Assembly (NCBI GenBank): GCA_930367215.1
Contig: OV884056.1
Location: forward strand, 278,238,067-278,302,066
DNA: 64,000 nucleotides
Direction of reading: 5' to 3'
Origin: Pollenia angustigena
Lineage: Eukaryota; Arthropoda; Insecta; Diptera; Polleniidae
The position numbers and the translations under genes are program-made. Shown one piece after another: positions 44,417 through 55,072 of this stretch. The stretch's first letter is position 1. The number at the start of each line of letters is the position of its first letter. The notes under the pieces were generated by a model. That model had not been told where the DNA came from. It did no database searches and saw only the letters and a program-made list of their open reading frames with translations.

Positions 44417-44654
44417 CCCAGCGGGAAAAAGAAGGAGTACAGAGGCCTTCTAGAAGGCATTTCTTCTTGTATGTACAAGCTCCTTCTCTTCTCCCTTCTC
44501 ATAAAAACGAATGTGGAATGTGTATCTTATCGTTTATACGAAAGAGCCAAGGCCTTCTATAAGGCATTCTTTACCAGTTAGTTAAGAAGAGTAATGGAAT
44601 CAAAAAAAATTTCAATCAGGCCTGAAGTAAGAAAATCTGAGTTTTCCCGCTGGG
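44417..44654. mobile_element. CCCAG-ended TIR element, 238 bp
   Basis: CCCAGCGGGAAAA and TTTTCCCGCTGGG are perfect inverses, with TA outside both (44415-44416 and 44655-44656). The interior repeats GGCCTTCTAGAAGGCAT palindromes. It shares ends but not interior with 9330-9775 and 32379-33149. Confidence 0.85.
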
Positions 44655-44656
44655 TA

Positions 44657-45185
44657 TGTTTAAAACTTTTGATTTTATCTTTGAATTGGTATAGTAAAAT
44701 GTGCTCTTGGTTTTTTTCTTTGAATAAAAATGTCAACATTAATTGCGTTCTGCTTAGAGAATTTAATAGACTAACCTTTATGATAATTTGAAAATTTGTA
44801 CGATTAAGTTGTATCCTTTTGTATTTATGAAATAAATTATAGAATTTATAAAAAAAGTATTATTTTTCGAGACAAAGGTAAATAGATTAGTATAAGATAA
44901 AAAAAAGGTCGGTAATTATCATTTAGTTAAAAGTTTTTGGAAATAATAGCTTTTTAAAAAAATAGAAAAAGTAACATTTGGTTCCTTAATATCCCATTTG
45001 TTCCAATTTTTTATACATTATCTAATTTGTTGAGAATGTATTAATTCAGCCATCAAAAATTTGTTCAAGTTAAAAAATTAAAACGATAGTATAGCCTAGT
45101 TATTTTTAAAAGCTTTACAAATTAAAACAAAATACACATATTCTAACTTAATTTAACAAGCAAAAGTTTTGAAGACCGATAGCCC
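44657..45185. other. Unassigned AT-rich DNA
   Basis: Nothing recognisable. Confidence 0.45.
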
Positions 45186-45189
45186 GTTA

Positions 45190-45273
45190 CAGTAGAACAG
45201 ACCAGAATATCAGGCGGGATCGTACTCACAACCCTCGCACAGATAGACTATCCCACACTAGCCTACAGCTAGG
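45190..45273 (-). mobile_element. tRNA-derived SINE fragment, family 1
   Basis: Minus strand TAGGCTAGTGTGGGATAGTC, GAGGGTTGTGAGTACGATCC (B-box) and CTGGTCTGTTCTACTG align with 43757-43842. Confidence 0.72.
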
Positions 45274-45280
45274 TGTATAC

Positions 45281-45958
45281 TAGTGATATTACGAATATTC
45301 GCATTCGAAATGCCGAATGCTATTTTATGACATTCGTAAGAGTATTCGCCCAACTCAAGCGAATATTTAGAGAACAAAAGAACACAAAAACTTAAAGAAA
45401 AAACATTAAATGAGATAAAAAAAATATTTAAAAAAAAGGAATTTATCAACATCATGTGGTTTTGTTAGATTCGATAAATACTTTGAGAAATACACACGAG
45501 AAGAGGTTTGCCGTCGATGACTTAAAAAATGTTGCACAGTTTTATAAAAGAATAATTAAGTGTGGGAAGCTAAACAATACTGTCAGCTTAATATGCAAAC
45601 ATGCTAACTCCCTTTCAGTAAATTTTACAGGAGAAAAAAAAATTTTTATATTTCATATTTGCAGCTTTAGAGAAAAATCAAAAATATAGTCGGTTTAACA
45701 CACTTCAAGACTCAAATTTAAGAAAAATTACATGCTTGTCGACGAGGCTTTTCTTTCTCTACCACACGCCATCAAAATCTCAATTTACTTAAAAAGGGGC
45801 TTTAGCAGGTTTGCATATTAAGCCGACGATTGTGCATTTGAAATTGCAATTTTATGCAATTGTAAATATTTTCTATTAATTGTGAATGACCTCTTTGGTT
45901 TAGTTTACACACTTGTTGCAAAACATGAAATTTACAGCTAATTGATAGTTGGTGCATA
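45281..45958. other. Unassigned; one unrecognised frame
   Basis: A hAT-like terminus TAGTGATATTACGAATATTC starts at ~45290 without a partner. The plus-strand frame 45456-45689 (HEKRFAVDDLKNVAQFYKRI) looks protein-like but matches nothing I know. Confidence 0.35.
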
Positions 45959-46432
45959 AGATTTGTGGAAAACAAAAATGCTTATAGTGTTTGTGTAGAA
46001 AATAATTAAAAAAAAAAGTTTCCCTGTTTTGTTATCTTTCGAACATAAAAATATTACGGTTCTTATACATCTCAACAAAAATTTTTTTACAAAAATAAAA
46101 TACACATACGAACAAAAACAAAAACCCAGCAAACTTATATTACACAAACAAAACATATACAAAATACACACATAAGCTGTTCGTGCTGCGGTCGTTGCTA
46201 AAATTATTTGTTTGTTCATTTCTTTATCAATGTAAAAAAGAAACATTATAGAACATTTAAATATAATATTTGTCTATAGTATCACTACAATTGTCTATAT
46301 AATGTTCGATTCCTTTTTGAAAATAGTTACGAACGGTATTAAGGGTTGTGTTCGCCTACACAAACATTAAAAAATAGATATCATTCCTGCGTGTGTGAGC
46401 CGATCGCTAAATAATGTTATTTTCGAACACCG
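45959..46432. mobile_element. hAT MITE (CAGTGTTCGAAAATA family), copy 3, left-truncated
   Basis: Starts inside the family at AGATTTGTGGAAAAC and ends at a mutated TTTTCGAACACCG. Shares TTCGTGCTGCGGTCGTTGC with the 23.7-kb copy. Confidence 0.8.
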
Positions 46433-47600
46433 GTTTAAGTTAAAATTGGTACACATTTGTAACAATTGGTACTAGTAAAATTTTGTTTAACATGTACTTT
46501 TATTTAACATTTACTTGTAATAATTGTCACAAAATGAATACTGTACCTGTTACAAAACTAGTCCTTTTAAATAAATTATCAAAGTAATTTTTGGGAATAC
46601 AAAATTTTTAATTAACAATATTTTGTTTTTCGTGCTTATTTTTTTACTTTGATAACACAGGCCAACAGCAAAAACGGCTTGAATATCCACTATATAGATT
46701 TGATACATCATGGCTTCCTTAGAACAAAAATGGTAAAAAATTTCAATTCTATGGATAATTTTTTTTTATTCATTTTTAAATAAAATTGTCAATATTTTGA
46801 GACATTTCTCCACTTGTATTGTCATAACTCCAAAACAACTTGTCCGATTTTGTTAAACTAAATTTACTTTTGATTTACAATATCTTTAAATGATGCATAC
46901 AAATGTTTCAAATGCGATCAATAGTTTCAAAGTTATGAAGCAAATTGTTAGCCAAAAAATAAAAAATTGGTAAAAAAAAATTTGTTCATTGCAAAAGTCA
47001 TGTGAAGATTTCTCAACAATATTGTCATCAACGACACTATTAAGGTAATGTCGCTAATCGGGCATTAACGACTTTATGAGAAAAGAGTCGTTTATATAGT
47101 CGCCAGTGACAAATTAAACCTTATTGTTACCTACATATATGATCATTAACGACAATATGCATAATAATGTCGCTCACATTGTCGTTTACGACTTAAGTGC
47201 CCTTTGTTCGAAAAAGTCGTCGACGATTTGCATGGGCTGTCGCCAACATGTCGCAGGGATTAACTATGGGTATTGTACGCGTCCTCGACGTTGTCTTGAA
47301 GACATGGCCAACTGGGATGTAATTTGTAAGACATTTTTATTTTTTGTATATATATGAATATTTTTTTAATTAATAAAATGGAGTAGTCAATATAATTCGC
47401 TACTTGAAGAAACACGTTTTTTAACCTCCAGTATTTGTAGTTTATAATAATTATTTATTTATTTTCTTATTTTATTTCCTATAATAATTGTAAATAATCA
47501 TATACTAATTTTCTGCTGTTTAATACATTTAAACTTATCCAACTCAAATGTCTTTCCGAATAATAGAAACAGTATTGTTGGAAGGGTTTTGCCAAAAATT
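46433..47600. other. Unassigned; cluster of GTCGTTAACGAC-like motifs at 47030-47310
   Basis: 46560-46640 resembles the tail and head of the 13.4-16.9 kb array unit (TTTTTGGGAATACAAAAT). From 47030 to 47310 GTCG/CGAC half-sites are dense (AACGACAATATG, GTCGTTTACGACTT, GTCGTCGACGATTT). No gene; boundaries not defined. Confidence 0.45.
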
Positions 47601-48350
47601 GTTACCTTTCAGGCAGAAACCAGTCAGTTGTTCATAATGGGCTTACTTCTCGCTCTCTACCCGTCCCCAGAGGTGTATGCGAATGATCTACCGAAACAAC
47701 TTCGTTTTTGTAATTTACAGATGTATGCTGATGATGTTTAGTTATACCTTAAATTCTTGGCAATTTCTAGAAATAACACAAGATTGGAAAATGAATTTAA
47801 TCTTTCAATTGGACAATCAAGAATTGAACTTGTAAATACCGCAAGAAATGTAGGTGTAATTTTCCACAAAACTTTTACTTGGTCAGACCATATTAATCAG
47901 GTATGTGGTAAAATATACGGTATATTACGTAATTTGTGGGCCACCCAACATTTTACCCTTATAAATATAAGAACTTTGTAAGCAAAAACTTATCTTCTGC
48001 TTCCACTATTAGACGGCTCTGAAATCTTTGCTAGATGTTCCTCTATAGATAAGAGGAAGCTCAACACCACTTATAATAACATTATTCGGTTTAAAAAGAT
48101 TTGACAGAGTTTCGGAATTCTCAAGTAGATTTATGAATTTATCTTTCAATAACCAAATAATAATGAAATGTCACATTTTTGTACATAAAATCATAATGAC
48201 AAAAGAACTAGAATACCTTTTTAACCGAATACGATTTGCCAGATCGCGTAGAGGAAGGTATATTATTCAATTTCGGCATCGAAGCCATGCATACGTCTCT
48301 GGAATCAACTCCCAAGTCATGTTCAAAACACGAACAACACAATAAATTTT
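47601..48350 (+). pseudogene. Jockey-like non-LTR reverse transcriptase, C-terminal fragment
   Basis: Frame pieces read ANDLPKQLRFCNLQMYADDV, with the catalytic YADD at ~47724-47735, followed at once by a stop. A second open piece (47757-47981) carries NTARNVGVIFHKTFTWSDHI and GILRNLWATQHFT, the thumb-side region, and a third (48133-48345) LFNRIRFARSRRGRYIIQFR, a typical C-terminal end. Reverse transcriptases of this class copy element RNA at a nicked target. This copy lacks the endonuclease and most RT motifs, has several frame breaks, and is not functional. The clade (jockey/I group) is inferred from the motif order. Confidence 0.88.
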
Positions 48351-48469
48351 AAGAAAATGCATATTGATGTCCAAAAATTAATGTATTTTTTCCCCCCCAA
48401 AAATTTTGTAAAACTATTGACATTTTTACCAAAGTCATTTTGCTCTATTTTTGCGAAAACAATAAAGCA

Positions 48470-48570
48470 AGTTGGTTTTGTGTTTATTTTGTTTTTTCTT
48501 AACCTACTTACATCTACAATTAATGTTGGAAGAATTCCAAACAATTCTAGTGGGGAATGTAGGAAAAGAT
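48470..48570 (-). repeat. Fragment of the 13.4-16.9 kb array unit
   Basis: TTTTTCTTAACCTACTTACA and CAATTAATGTTGGAAGAATT match the tail region of the reverse-oriented units; about 100 bp. Confidence 0.75.
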
Positions 48571-48574
48571 AAAC

Positions 48575-48930
48575 TCATAAAGCGTCAATAGTCTCTGGCT
48601 TGTCGGCGTAACACTTATCTTTGACGGCACCCCACAAATAATAGTCCAACGGTGTCAAATCGCAGCTCCGAGGTGGCCAAACGACATCAACTCTGCGGCT
48701 GATAATGCGATCTTCAAAAACAAGGCGCAAAACATCGAGTGTAGCTTCGGCTGTGTGGCACGTAGCGCCGTCCTGTTGAAACCAAATGGTGCCAATATCC
48801 TCGTCTTAAATTTTTGTGAACAAAAATTCGTTCAACATGGCCCGATAACGATCGCCATTGACTGAACCGGCCACTCCTTGCTCATTTTCGAAGAAAAATG
48901 GCCCAATTATGCCTCTGGGCCAAAATCCGC
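48575..48930 (-). pseudogene. Mariner-like transposase, catalytic-core fragment
   Basis: Minus strand, almost fully in frame: GFWPRGIIGPFFFENEQG, SVNGDRYRAMLNEFLF, one stop, then IWFQQDGATCHTAEATLDVL, DVVWPPRSCDLTPLDYYLWG and YADKPETIDAL. The second and third catalytic Asp are intact with 36 residues between them. It starts after the first catalytic Asp and ends before the C-terminus. One stop only, so this is the least decayed fragment. To its upstream side lie three copies of GTCAAATGTATGACTGG or its inverse (48936-48990). Confidence 0.93.
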
Positions 48931-49179
48931 AAATGTATGACTGGTCAAATGTATGACTGGTCAAATGTATGACTCCAGTCATACATTTGACCCTTCTTGA
49001 GGCATCCTAGGCACTACACGGGCCAAATATAAGAATTTCAATTATACACATATGGCGGTTTAATAAAATTCTTAAATTAATTAAAATTTTTCGTCTTTTG
49101 TGAATACATAAAATCAAAAGTTGTGAACAGATTTTAATCATTTATAGCTTGTTTTGTTTGCAATATTGTTTTTTATATG

Positions 49180-49680
49180 ACCCTATAAAATTAGAAGCAT
49201 AGCTCCATTTTTCAATTTTTTATGAATTTTTAAAAACAAAAATTCCGAAATTTTAATAAAAAAATTATTTTTTTTTCCAAAAAAAAAAAATTATGTTTCT
49301 AAAACGACTGCGCATATAAGAAAAACGTTTTACCTTTCTTAAAGTAAATTTTATTGCGGAATTTCGTTTTTTTTAGTTTTTCAATAAGCTAAAGCGTTTT
49401 TGAGTTACGCGAACATATGTTGTGCAACCTCCTTAATTTTCGAAATAACGGTGTATCTCGAAAACCAAAGCCAATATGAAGAAAAAAGTTTTAACTTTCT
49501 TAAAGTAAATTTTATTGCGGAATTTCGGTTATTTTTAGTTTTTCAATAAGCTAAAGCGTTTTTGAGTTGCGCGAACATATGTTGTGCAACATCCTTAATT
49601 TTTGAAATAACGGTATATCTCGAAAACTAAAGCTAACCTAAAAAAACGGCTAGCACCACTGGATTCAGCGACCCCGAATT
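49180..49680 (+). repeat. Dispersed repeat with ~175-bp tandem duplication
   Basis: AAAGTAAATTTTATTGCGGA, TTTTCAATAAGCTAAAGCG and ATAACGG...ATCTCGAAAAC occur twice in tandem. The same block appears once at 52550-52850, and its first part in inverse orientation at 52140-52230. The end GATTCAGCG.ACCCGAATTA is shared by both copies. Confidence 0.75.
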
Positions 49681-49745
49681 AGTTAAAATTAGTTAAAAAT
49701 CTTTCGTTCGTATCATACTAAAATATTAAACTGCAAATACTTTAA

Positions 49746-49943
49746 TCTATCTATCTATACAATATATAATTTCTTAGTATGTCAGGATGTTTGCTTGTAT
49801 GTCCTATTCTTTCCGCAACTTTCTGAAGCCATCTGATGACATAGGAAGCTGAAATTTGGCATACTTAAAGTATTTTCTCTGCGGAAGATTGTAACGAAGC
49901 CAGATTTTCGATTTTCGGTCTTTAAGACCGGCTTTTCATCTAG
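49746..49943 (+). mobile_element. Short non-autonomous Helitron
   Basis: Starts TCTATCTATCTATACAATAT after an A and ends with hairpin CGGTCTTTAAGACCG, 10 bases, then CTAG followed by T. The 5' TC, the 3' hairpin about 10 nt before CTRR and insertion between A and T are the Helitron signature. Interior contains TGTTTGCTTGTATGTCC and a TCTGAAGCCATCTG stretch; no coding. Confidence 0.85.
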
Positions 49944-50529
49944 TATCTGATTGAATAGATGTTTTTTTTTATCATATGGGGAACTTTGGCACGACTAGGC
50001 ACCGTCGGATTGAGCTGAAAAATTAGGACTTGATTTCTTACACCAAACCTCATATTTAAAGCAGCGCAAACATTTAAATTTAAAAAAAAAAAAATCCCAT
50101 ACAAGATGCGACCAGTCTACTGGTCATTTTAACCACTCGAAACTGTTCCTTTATTTAGCATGTTGACCACAAAACAATCCGATCGTGCGTATCAGCAAAC
50201 ATTTTTATGTATTTGACAAAATAAGATGCGATATCTTGCGAGCCTCTTGAGCCCTCCGTTTCTGGCCAAACAAACATGGCTCTAGCATTGTTTTGAAACT
50301 CCTGGAAAGCAAAGTTAAGAAGTGATTAATGCAATATAAATGCAAGCGTGGACTTATTCCCTTTTTCCAATGAAAATAAAAATTTTGTGTTTCGTACAAA
50401 AAAAATGTTTTATCTTTAAAAGGGGGTTACCGTTGAAATTTGACAACAAAATTTTTACCATACATTGTTAGTCATAAAAGGAAGTGTATCCACGCTAAAT
50501 CTCAAAAACGCCAAAAATGGACTCATTCC
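49944..50529. other. Unassigned DNA
   Basis: Contains TTTGGCACGACTAGGCACCG but no recognisable element ends; a 64-codon minus frame is not recognisable. Confidence 0.4.
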
Positions 50530-50915
50530 CTTTATACACTGAACGACTCAAATACTACTCCCGAAAATAGCTTTTAATGCTATTACTTCCTTAAAGGTTT
50601 TGGTATTGACATTAAATTTGGCGACAATAATTTTTACGGAAACTACCACGTCATGACAAAATATTGTGCTGGTAGATCCAACATTAATAAGCCCCTCTAA
50701 AATCACGCAAAGTCATATCGAAATAATATTCGGCAGAAAGAATTTCTAAAATGTAGAATCTACATTAATCTTAATCTCATTACACAATTTTGTTCTGGTG
50801 GGTTCATGATTCTCCAAGACTCCCAAATAGAATACACTTTTGAAAATTTGCTTGTAAATATTTTGGTGTAGGGTATCATATGATCGGGCTTAACCGACTA
50901 TACTTCCTAGCTTGT
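50530..50915 (-). mobile_element. DINE-1/Helentron-like repeat, family A, 5' part
   Basis: Shares TACTCCCGAAAATAGCTTTT, ATGACAAAATATTGTGCTGG and the terminal AAGCTAGGAAGTATAGTCGG (minus strand) with 30386-30855. Confidence 0.78.
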
Positions 50916-51103
50916 TATAATATACCATATTTGTTAAATGACTAGTAGGATTAGTAACCAATTCGATTACATATTTTTTAAAAAGAAACGTACTAATTCT
51001 TTTTGTAAATATTTAGTAATCGGACATTAGTGTAAATAGTTATATTTAATCAATTTCTAATCAGTACAAATAAAAATAATCTAATCAAATATTATTAAAT
51101 ATA

Positions 51104-51327
51104 GGCTGGGTTTTTGAGACCTCATATAAACTAGGTTTAGTTAATCTGAAAACAGATTTGTGCCGCCATCACCAAGTTTGTGTACAACATTTTGAAGAAA
51201 TGGCCTAGTTTTGCTTAATGTGTTGATCTTTAATGAAACAATAAAAAAATACATTTCGCTGGATAAATCCGAGTTTCAGACTACGTTAATCTAAGTTTAA
51301 ACTTAATCCACATCTCAAAACCTGGGC
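51104..51327. mobile_element. Candidate MITE (GGCTGGGTTTTTGAGA ends)
   Basis: GGCTGGGTTTTTGAGA at the left and the inverse of GCCCAGGTTTTGAGATG at the right, plus inverted AAACTTAGATTAACGT-like and AGGTTTAGTTAATCTG blocks inside. A clear TSD was not found. The flanks (50916-51103) are featureless. Confidence 0.55.
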
Positions 51328-51976
51328 TTTAGTTTTCATTATTTGGTATATAAAACATAAATAAAACATTTCATCACAATGTCCGTTTTATTGCTTCTTA
51401 AAATTGTTTGTTTTAATTTACTGCCACTTTTTCATTAACAATTAAATAACTTACAACTGCATTAAAAACTCTTTTTGAATTGATTTTATTCATAAATCAA
51501 TAATGTTTCCATTAAAATGATTGAAAGAAACAACAAATTGGAAAATAAAATTACTACACAATGTCTTTTTTTTTAAATACTATTACAAAATCTATTTTAT
51601 TGTAGCACAACCACAATTTCATGTTTACAATACGCCCACAATAGAAAAAAAATTATAAACAAACACTCATTTACCTCTAAACATACTTAGCCAAGTATGC
51701 ATGCCGATATGAATGTATAAATGTATGTATGTATTTCTGTAGAGTAGTAATAATACATATGTACAATATTGTTATGAAAGGTCCATTTGATACCAAGGAA
51801 TATTTCTGTTCAATTAGATTATTTGTTAAACGTACATGTGAACACCAATACCAACAATAAGCAACCACTACAATTACAAACAAACTACTCGTGTTTTCTA
51901 CATCAATGACAGTGACAACAAAACAACAACAGGATAAAAACCAAAAACAAACTTGGATGAAAATGTATGATTCTTA
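51328..51976. other. Unassigned AT-rich DNA
   Basis: A short GTATGTATG run near 51721; nothing else. Confidence 0.45.
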
Positions 51977-52027
51977 GGGATGCCAAATGGTAAATTTCGC
52001 AAAATTCCGATTTCTTCGGTATTTTTA
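51977..52027 (+). mobile_element. Truncated hAT-type terminus
   Basis: TAGGGATGCCAAATGG followed by TTCGCAAAATTCCG matches the end of the 17574-17900 MITE, then is cut off by a family B repeat. Confidence 0.6.
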
Positions 52028-52160
52028 TACCCTTCACAACTAGTGTTGAAGAAGGTGTACTAAGATTATCTTTATGTGTGAAACTTTTTTAATGTTAATC
52101 TAAGATCCCATAAGCACATAAAAATATGTATTCTGGATCCGTGTAATTCTAAGTCGATTA
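52028..52160 (-). mobile_element. DINE-1-like repeat, family B, 3' fragment
   Basis: Minus strand: TCGACTTAGAATTACACGGA, GTTTCACACATAAAGATAAT-like sequence and the terminal AACACTAGTTGTGAAGGGTA. Confidence 0.65.
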
Positions 52161-52860
52161 AAATTTCGAAATTTTTGTTTTTTAAAAATTCATAGAAATG
52201 CAACTATGCTTCTAATTTTTTGCAGACATATAAAAAACAAAGCTGCAAACAAAACAAGCAACGGGAGCCCCCCTAAGAAGTGGAGATAAGGGGCAAGTAT
52301 ATTTCGAGAAAATGTTAAGGACAAAAAATTAATGGAGGTCGGTCATACATTATATCCCACTAGGGGCGACTCCTGGGCATTTATGGGACTTTTTCTTTAA
52401 AATATTTCTAGTCTGCATTGAACATTTTCTATGGGAGCCCCCTTAAGGAATGGAGCTAGCGGGTGGTATGTTAGAAATAAATGAATGAGATGAAAAAAAA
52501 AATTCTGAAATTTGGTCCCTGCAGCGCCAATGATGCCCCTATATGTATATAAAAAATTAGAAGCATAGCTGCATTTTCGAATTTTTAATGAATTTTTAAA
52601 AAACAAAAATTTCGAAATTTTGATAAAAAAAATTATTTTTTTCCAAAAAAAAATTATGTTTCTTAAACGATATAAGAAAGAATTTCGGTTTTTTTTAGAT
52701 TTTTCAATAAGCTAAAACGTATTTGAGTTACGCAAACATATGTTGTGCAACCTCCTCCAATTTCGAAATAACGGTATATCTCGAAAAGAAGAGCTAATCT
52801 AAAAAACGGTTAGCACCATTGGATTCAGCGTACCCGAATTATGTTAAACGCCATGTGCCC
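52161..52860 (+). repeat. Family C fragment plus copy of the 49.2-kb repeat
   Basis: 52240-52500 repeats family C (GGTCATACATTATATCCCAC, GGAGCTAGCGGGTGGTATGT; see 31600). 52550-52850 repeats the 49.2-kb block and ends at the same GGATTCAGCG.ACCCGAATTA. The RTE-like fragment follows directly. Confidence 0.7.
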
Positions 52861-52904
52861 TGTTTTTTCAACTAGCACAGTGTAATTAATTGCAACTATT
52901 TCTA

Positions 52905-53545
52905 ATGGAAAAATGTTTGGTAACCTTAAATATGTAGAACTAGAACTAGACGATGTAACATCTTTCTGCTACCTTGGTAGTATAATTACAAACCCTGGCG
53001 GCTACAGCAATGATGTGGTATACCGAATATCTAAAGCCAATCAAGCATTCGGCATGTTAAGTAATATATGGAAATCAACAGTTAACTCTTTAAACACCAA
53101 GATTCAGTTGTTCAACACCTGTGTGAAATCCGTGGAATGCATTGCCACGTGATATAAATGCTGTGAAGGTATTTGTCAACCGCTGCTTACGAAGAATTCT
53201 TCGAATATTCTGGCCTACAACAATATCAAACGTACAGCTATGGAGTAGAACTAATCAACAGCCAATCAAGATTGAAATCCTTAATCGCAAATGGCGTTGG
53301 ATTGGCCATACGTTGCGCAGGCCCACAGGAGACATAGCAAAAGCCGCCATCGACTGGACACCCCAGGGTAGTACAAGAAGAAGAGGCCGTCCGTTGCGCA
53401 CAAGGAGGCGCCAACTGGAATGCGAGATTACTCAAAGTGGTTTTAGTTGGAGAGAAATTAAGCATAAAGCATCGCATAGAACTGAATGGAATCAGTTTGT
53501 GGTGGTCCTTTGTTCCTTATAGGAACCACAGGACATAATAATAAT
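52905..53545 (+). pseudogene. RTE-like non-LTR retrotransposon, 3' end
   Basis: Two frames joined by a frameshift and small deletion at ~53140. The first carries FCYLGSIITNPGG and AFGMLSNIWKSTVNSLNTKI. The second carries VFVNRCLRRILRIFWP, RKWRWIGHTLRRPTGDIAKA and the terminal FSWREIKHKASHRTEWNQFV, ending at a stop just before a CATAATAATAATAA tail. This is the C-terminal end of the reverse transcriptase protein of a widespread non-LTR group. 5' truncation and a simple-repeat 3' tail are the usual result of target-primed reverse transcription. Endonuclease and catalytic RT motifs are absent. Confidence 0.92.
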
Positions 53546-53768
53546 AACCTTAAATATATTACTGTTAATTTCACGAATAAAATTTTTTTTGTCTGTATTA
53601 TTTAAAGAGCATCTTTAAATATGAAAAACTATTTTCTAAACAAAATCCAACAAAATCGCCAACTATTTTATAAATCGCGATGTCGCCAAATCGAAAACTA
53701 GGACGCCAAACAAGTTTTAAAATCGCTTCGTTTGGCAAGAAACTACAACATCTGAGTTTTAAAAAAAA

Positions 53769-53950
53769 GCAAGTAAGGGTGCTATATTTAGCTGTACCGA
53801 ATCTTTGATAGCCTCCACCGACAGTTAGAATATTTCAAGCGTTCGCCCTATATGGGAGCTTAAAATTATTAATTAATCTTTATAAAAACGGACTTCAGTA
53901 TTAAAATTGGCTGCGATTTAGACCTACATATGTGCATATGTTAAATCAGG
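53769..53950 (+). mobile_element. DINE-1-like repeat, family B, 5' fragment
   Basis: Starts GCAAGTAAGGGTGCTATATT and TAGCTGTACCGAATCTTTGA, the family 5' end, then ends in unrelated AT-rich DNA (to 54127). Confidence 0.75.
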
Positions 53951-54127
53951 GATGATAAATGAAAAAACCAATATCGTACCAACGAACTTTTAAAATCGTA
54001 CTTTTTCGGCCCAAATAGTACTTTATCGTTTTTTTATAAATTTTTTTAATTTTATTTTTAAAAACAAAAATTTAATACAACAAAAATAAAAGGAACTCAA
54101 AATTCATTTGTACATGTAATATACAGC

Positions 54128-55072
54128 AAAAAAACAAGTTAGAGTGCTATATTCGGCTGTGCCGAATCTTTGATACCCTCCACCGACAGTTCGAATGTTT
54201 AAGGAGTAATATCTGTATGATGTTATTATTATCTTAAACTGTGACGATGTGTTATTAATTATGGTTTTAGGCGACTAAACTGTTTTCCGGTAGTAGGGTT
54301 TATATGGGGCCTAGGGTAAATTATGGACCGATCATCACGAAATTTCACAGCGTGATTGCTAGGCCTTTAAAACTGTGACGTACCAATTTCTGTTATGATA
54401 GTATTATTAATTATGGTTTAAGGTTTACTAAACTGTTTTCCGGGAGTAGGGTTTCTATGGGGCCTAAGGTAAATTATGTACCGATCTTCACAAAATTTCA
54501 CAGTATCATTTATAGTCCTATAAAACTGTAACGAGCCAAAATTTGTTATGATTGCATTATTTTTTACGGTTTTAGGCCTACTAAACTGTTTTCCGGTAGT
54601 AGGGCTTATATGGGGCTTAGGGTAAATTATGGACGGATCTTCACGAAATTTAACAGCGTGATTTTCAGTCAACTAAAACAAATTTTTGCAAAATCTTATC
54701 TCATTTCGTGCCTTGTTCCAGCATTTATGTTATTTTTTGTAACAAAATTATCAATTTTTTTAGGTGGTGGTTCCACATTTTGATTCATATCTCTGGTCCT
54801 ACTGAACCGATTTTGCTGGATTTCAATCCCAAACTGCTTAGGATAACAAAAAGCAATTTGGCACCAAGTTTGTTGAATTCTTTTGAGTTGTTCGTAAGTG
54901 AGCGTGTTTTCAACAGACGGACAGACAGACGGACATGGCTAAATCGACTTAGAATTACTCAAGGACCCAGAATATATATACTTTATGGGGTCTGAGATGA
55001 ATAATAAAAAAGTTTCACACGGAATGACAAACTTAATATACCCTCTTCACAACTAATTGTGGTGGAGGGTAT
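54128..55072 (+). mobile_element. DINE-1-like repeat, family B, fullest copy, 153-bp tandem units
   Basis: 5' end AACAAGTTAGAGTGCTATAT and GGCTGTGCCGAATCTTTGAT. The interior has three units with ACTAAACTGTTTTCCGG at 54274, 54427 and 54580, exactly 153 bp apart. The 3' part has GACAGACAGACGGACATGGC, TACTTTATGGGGTCTGAGAT and the terminal GTGGTGGAGGGTATAAAA. Resembles Drosophila DINE-1/INE-1 elements in this 3' block. The in-phase minus-strand frame (54418-54672) is a repeat artefact. Confidence 0.85.

Noticed and set aside
54418..54672. 84-codon minus-strand frame with internal repetition
   Set aside because: 153 is divisible by 3, so the tandem unit automatically keeps one frame open.
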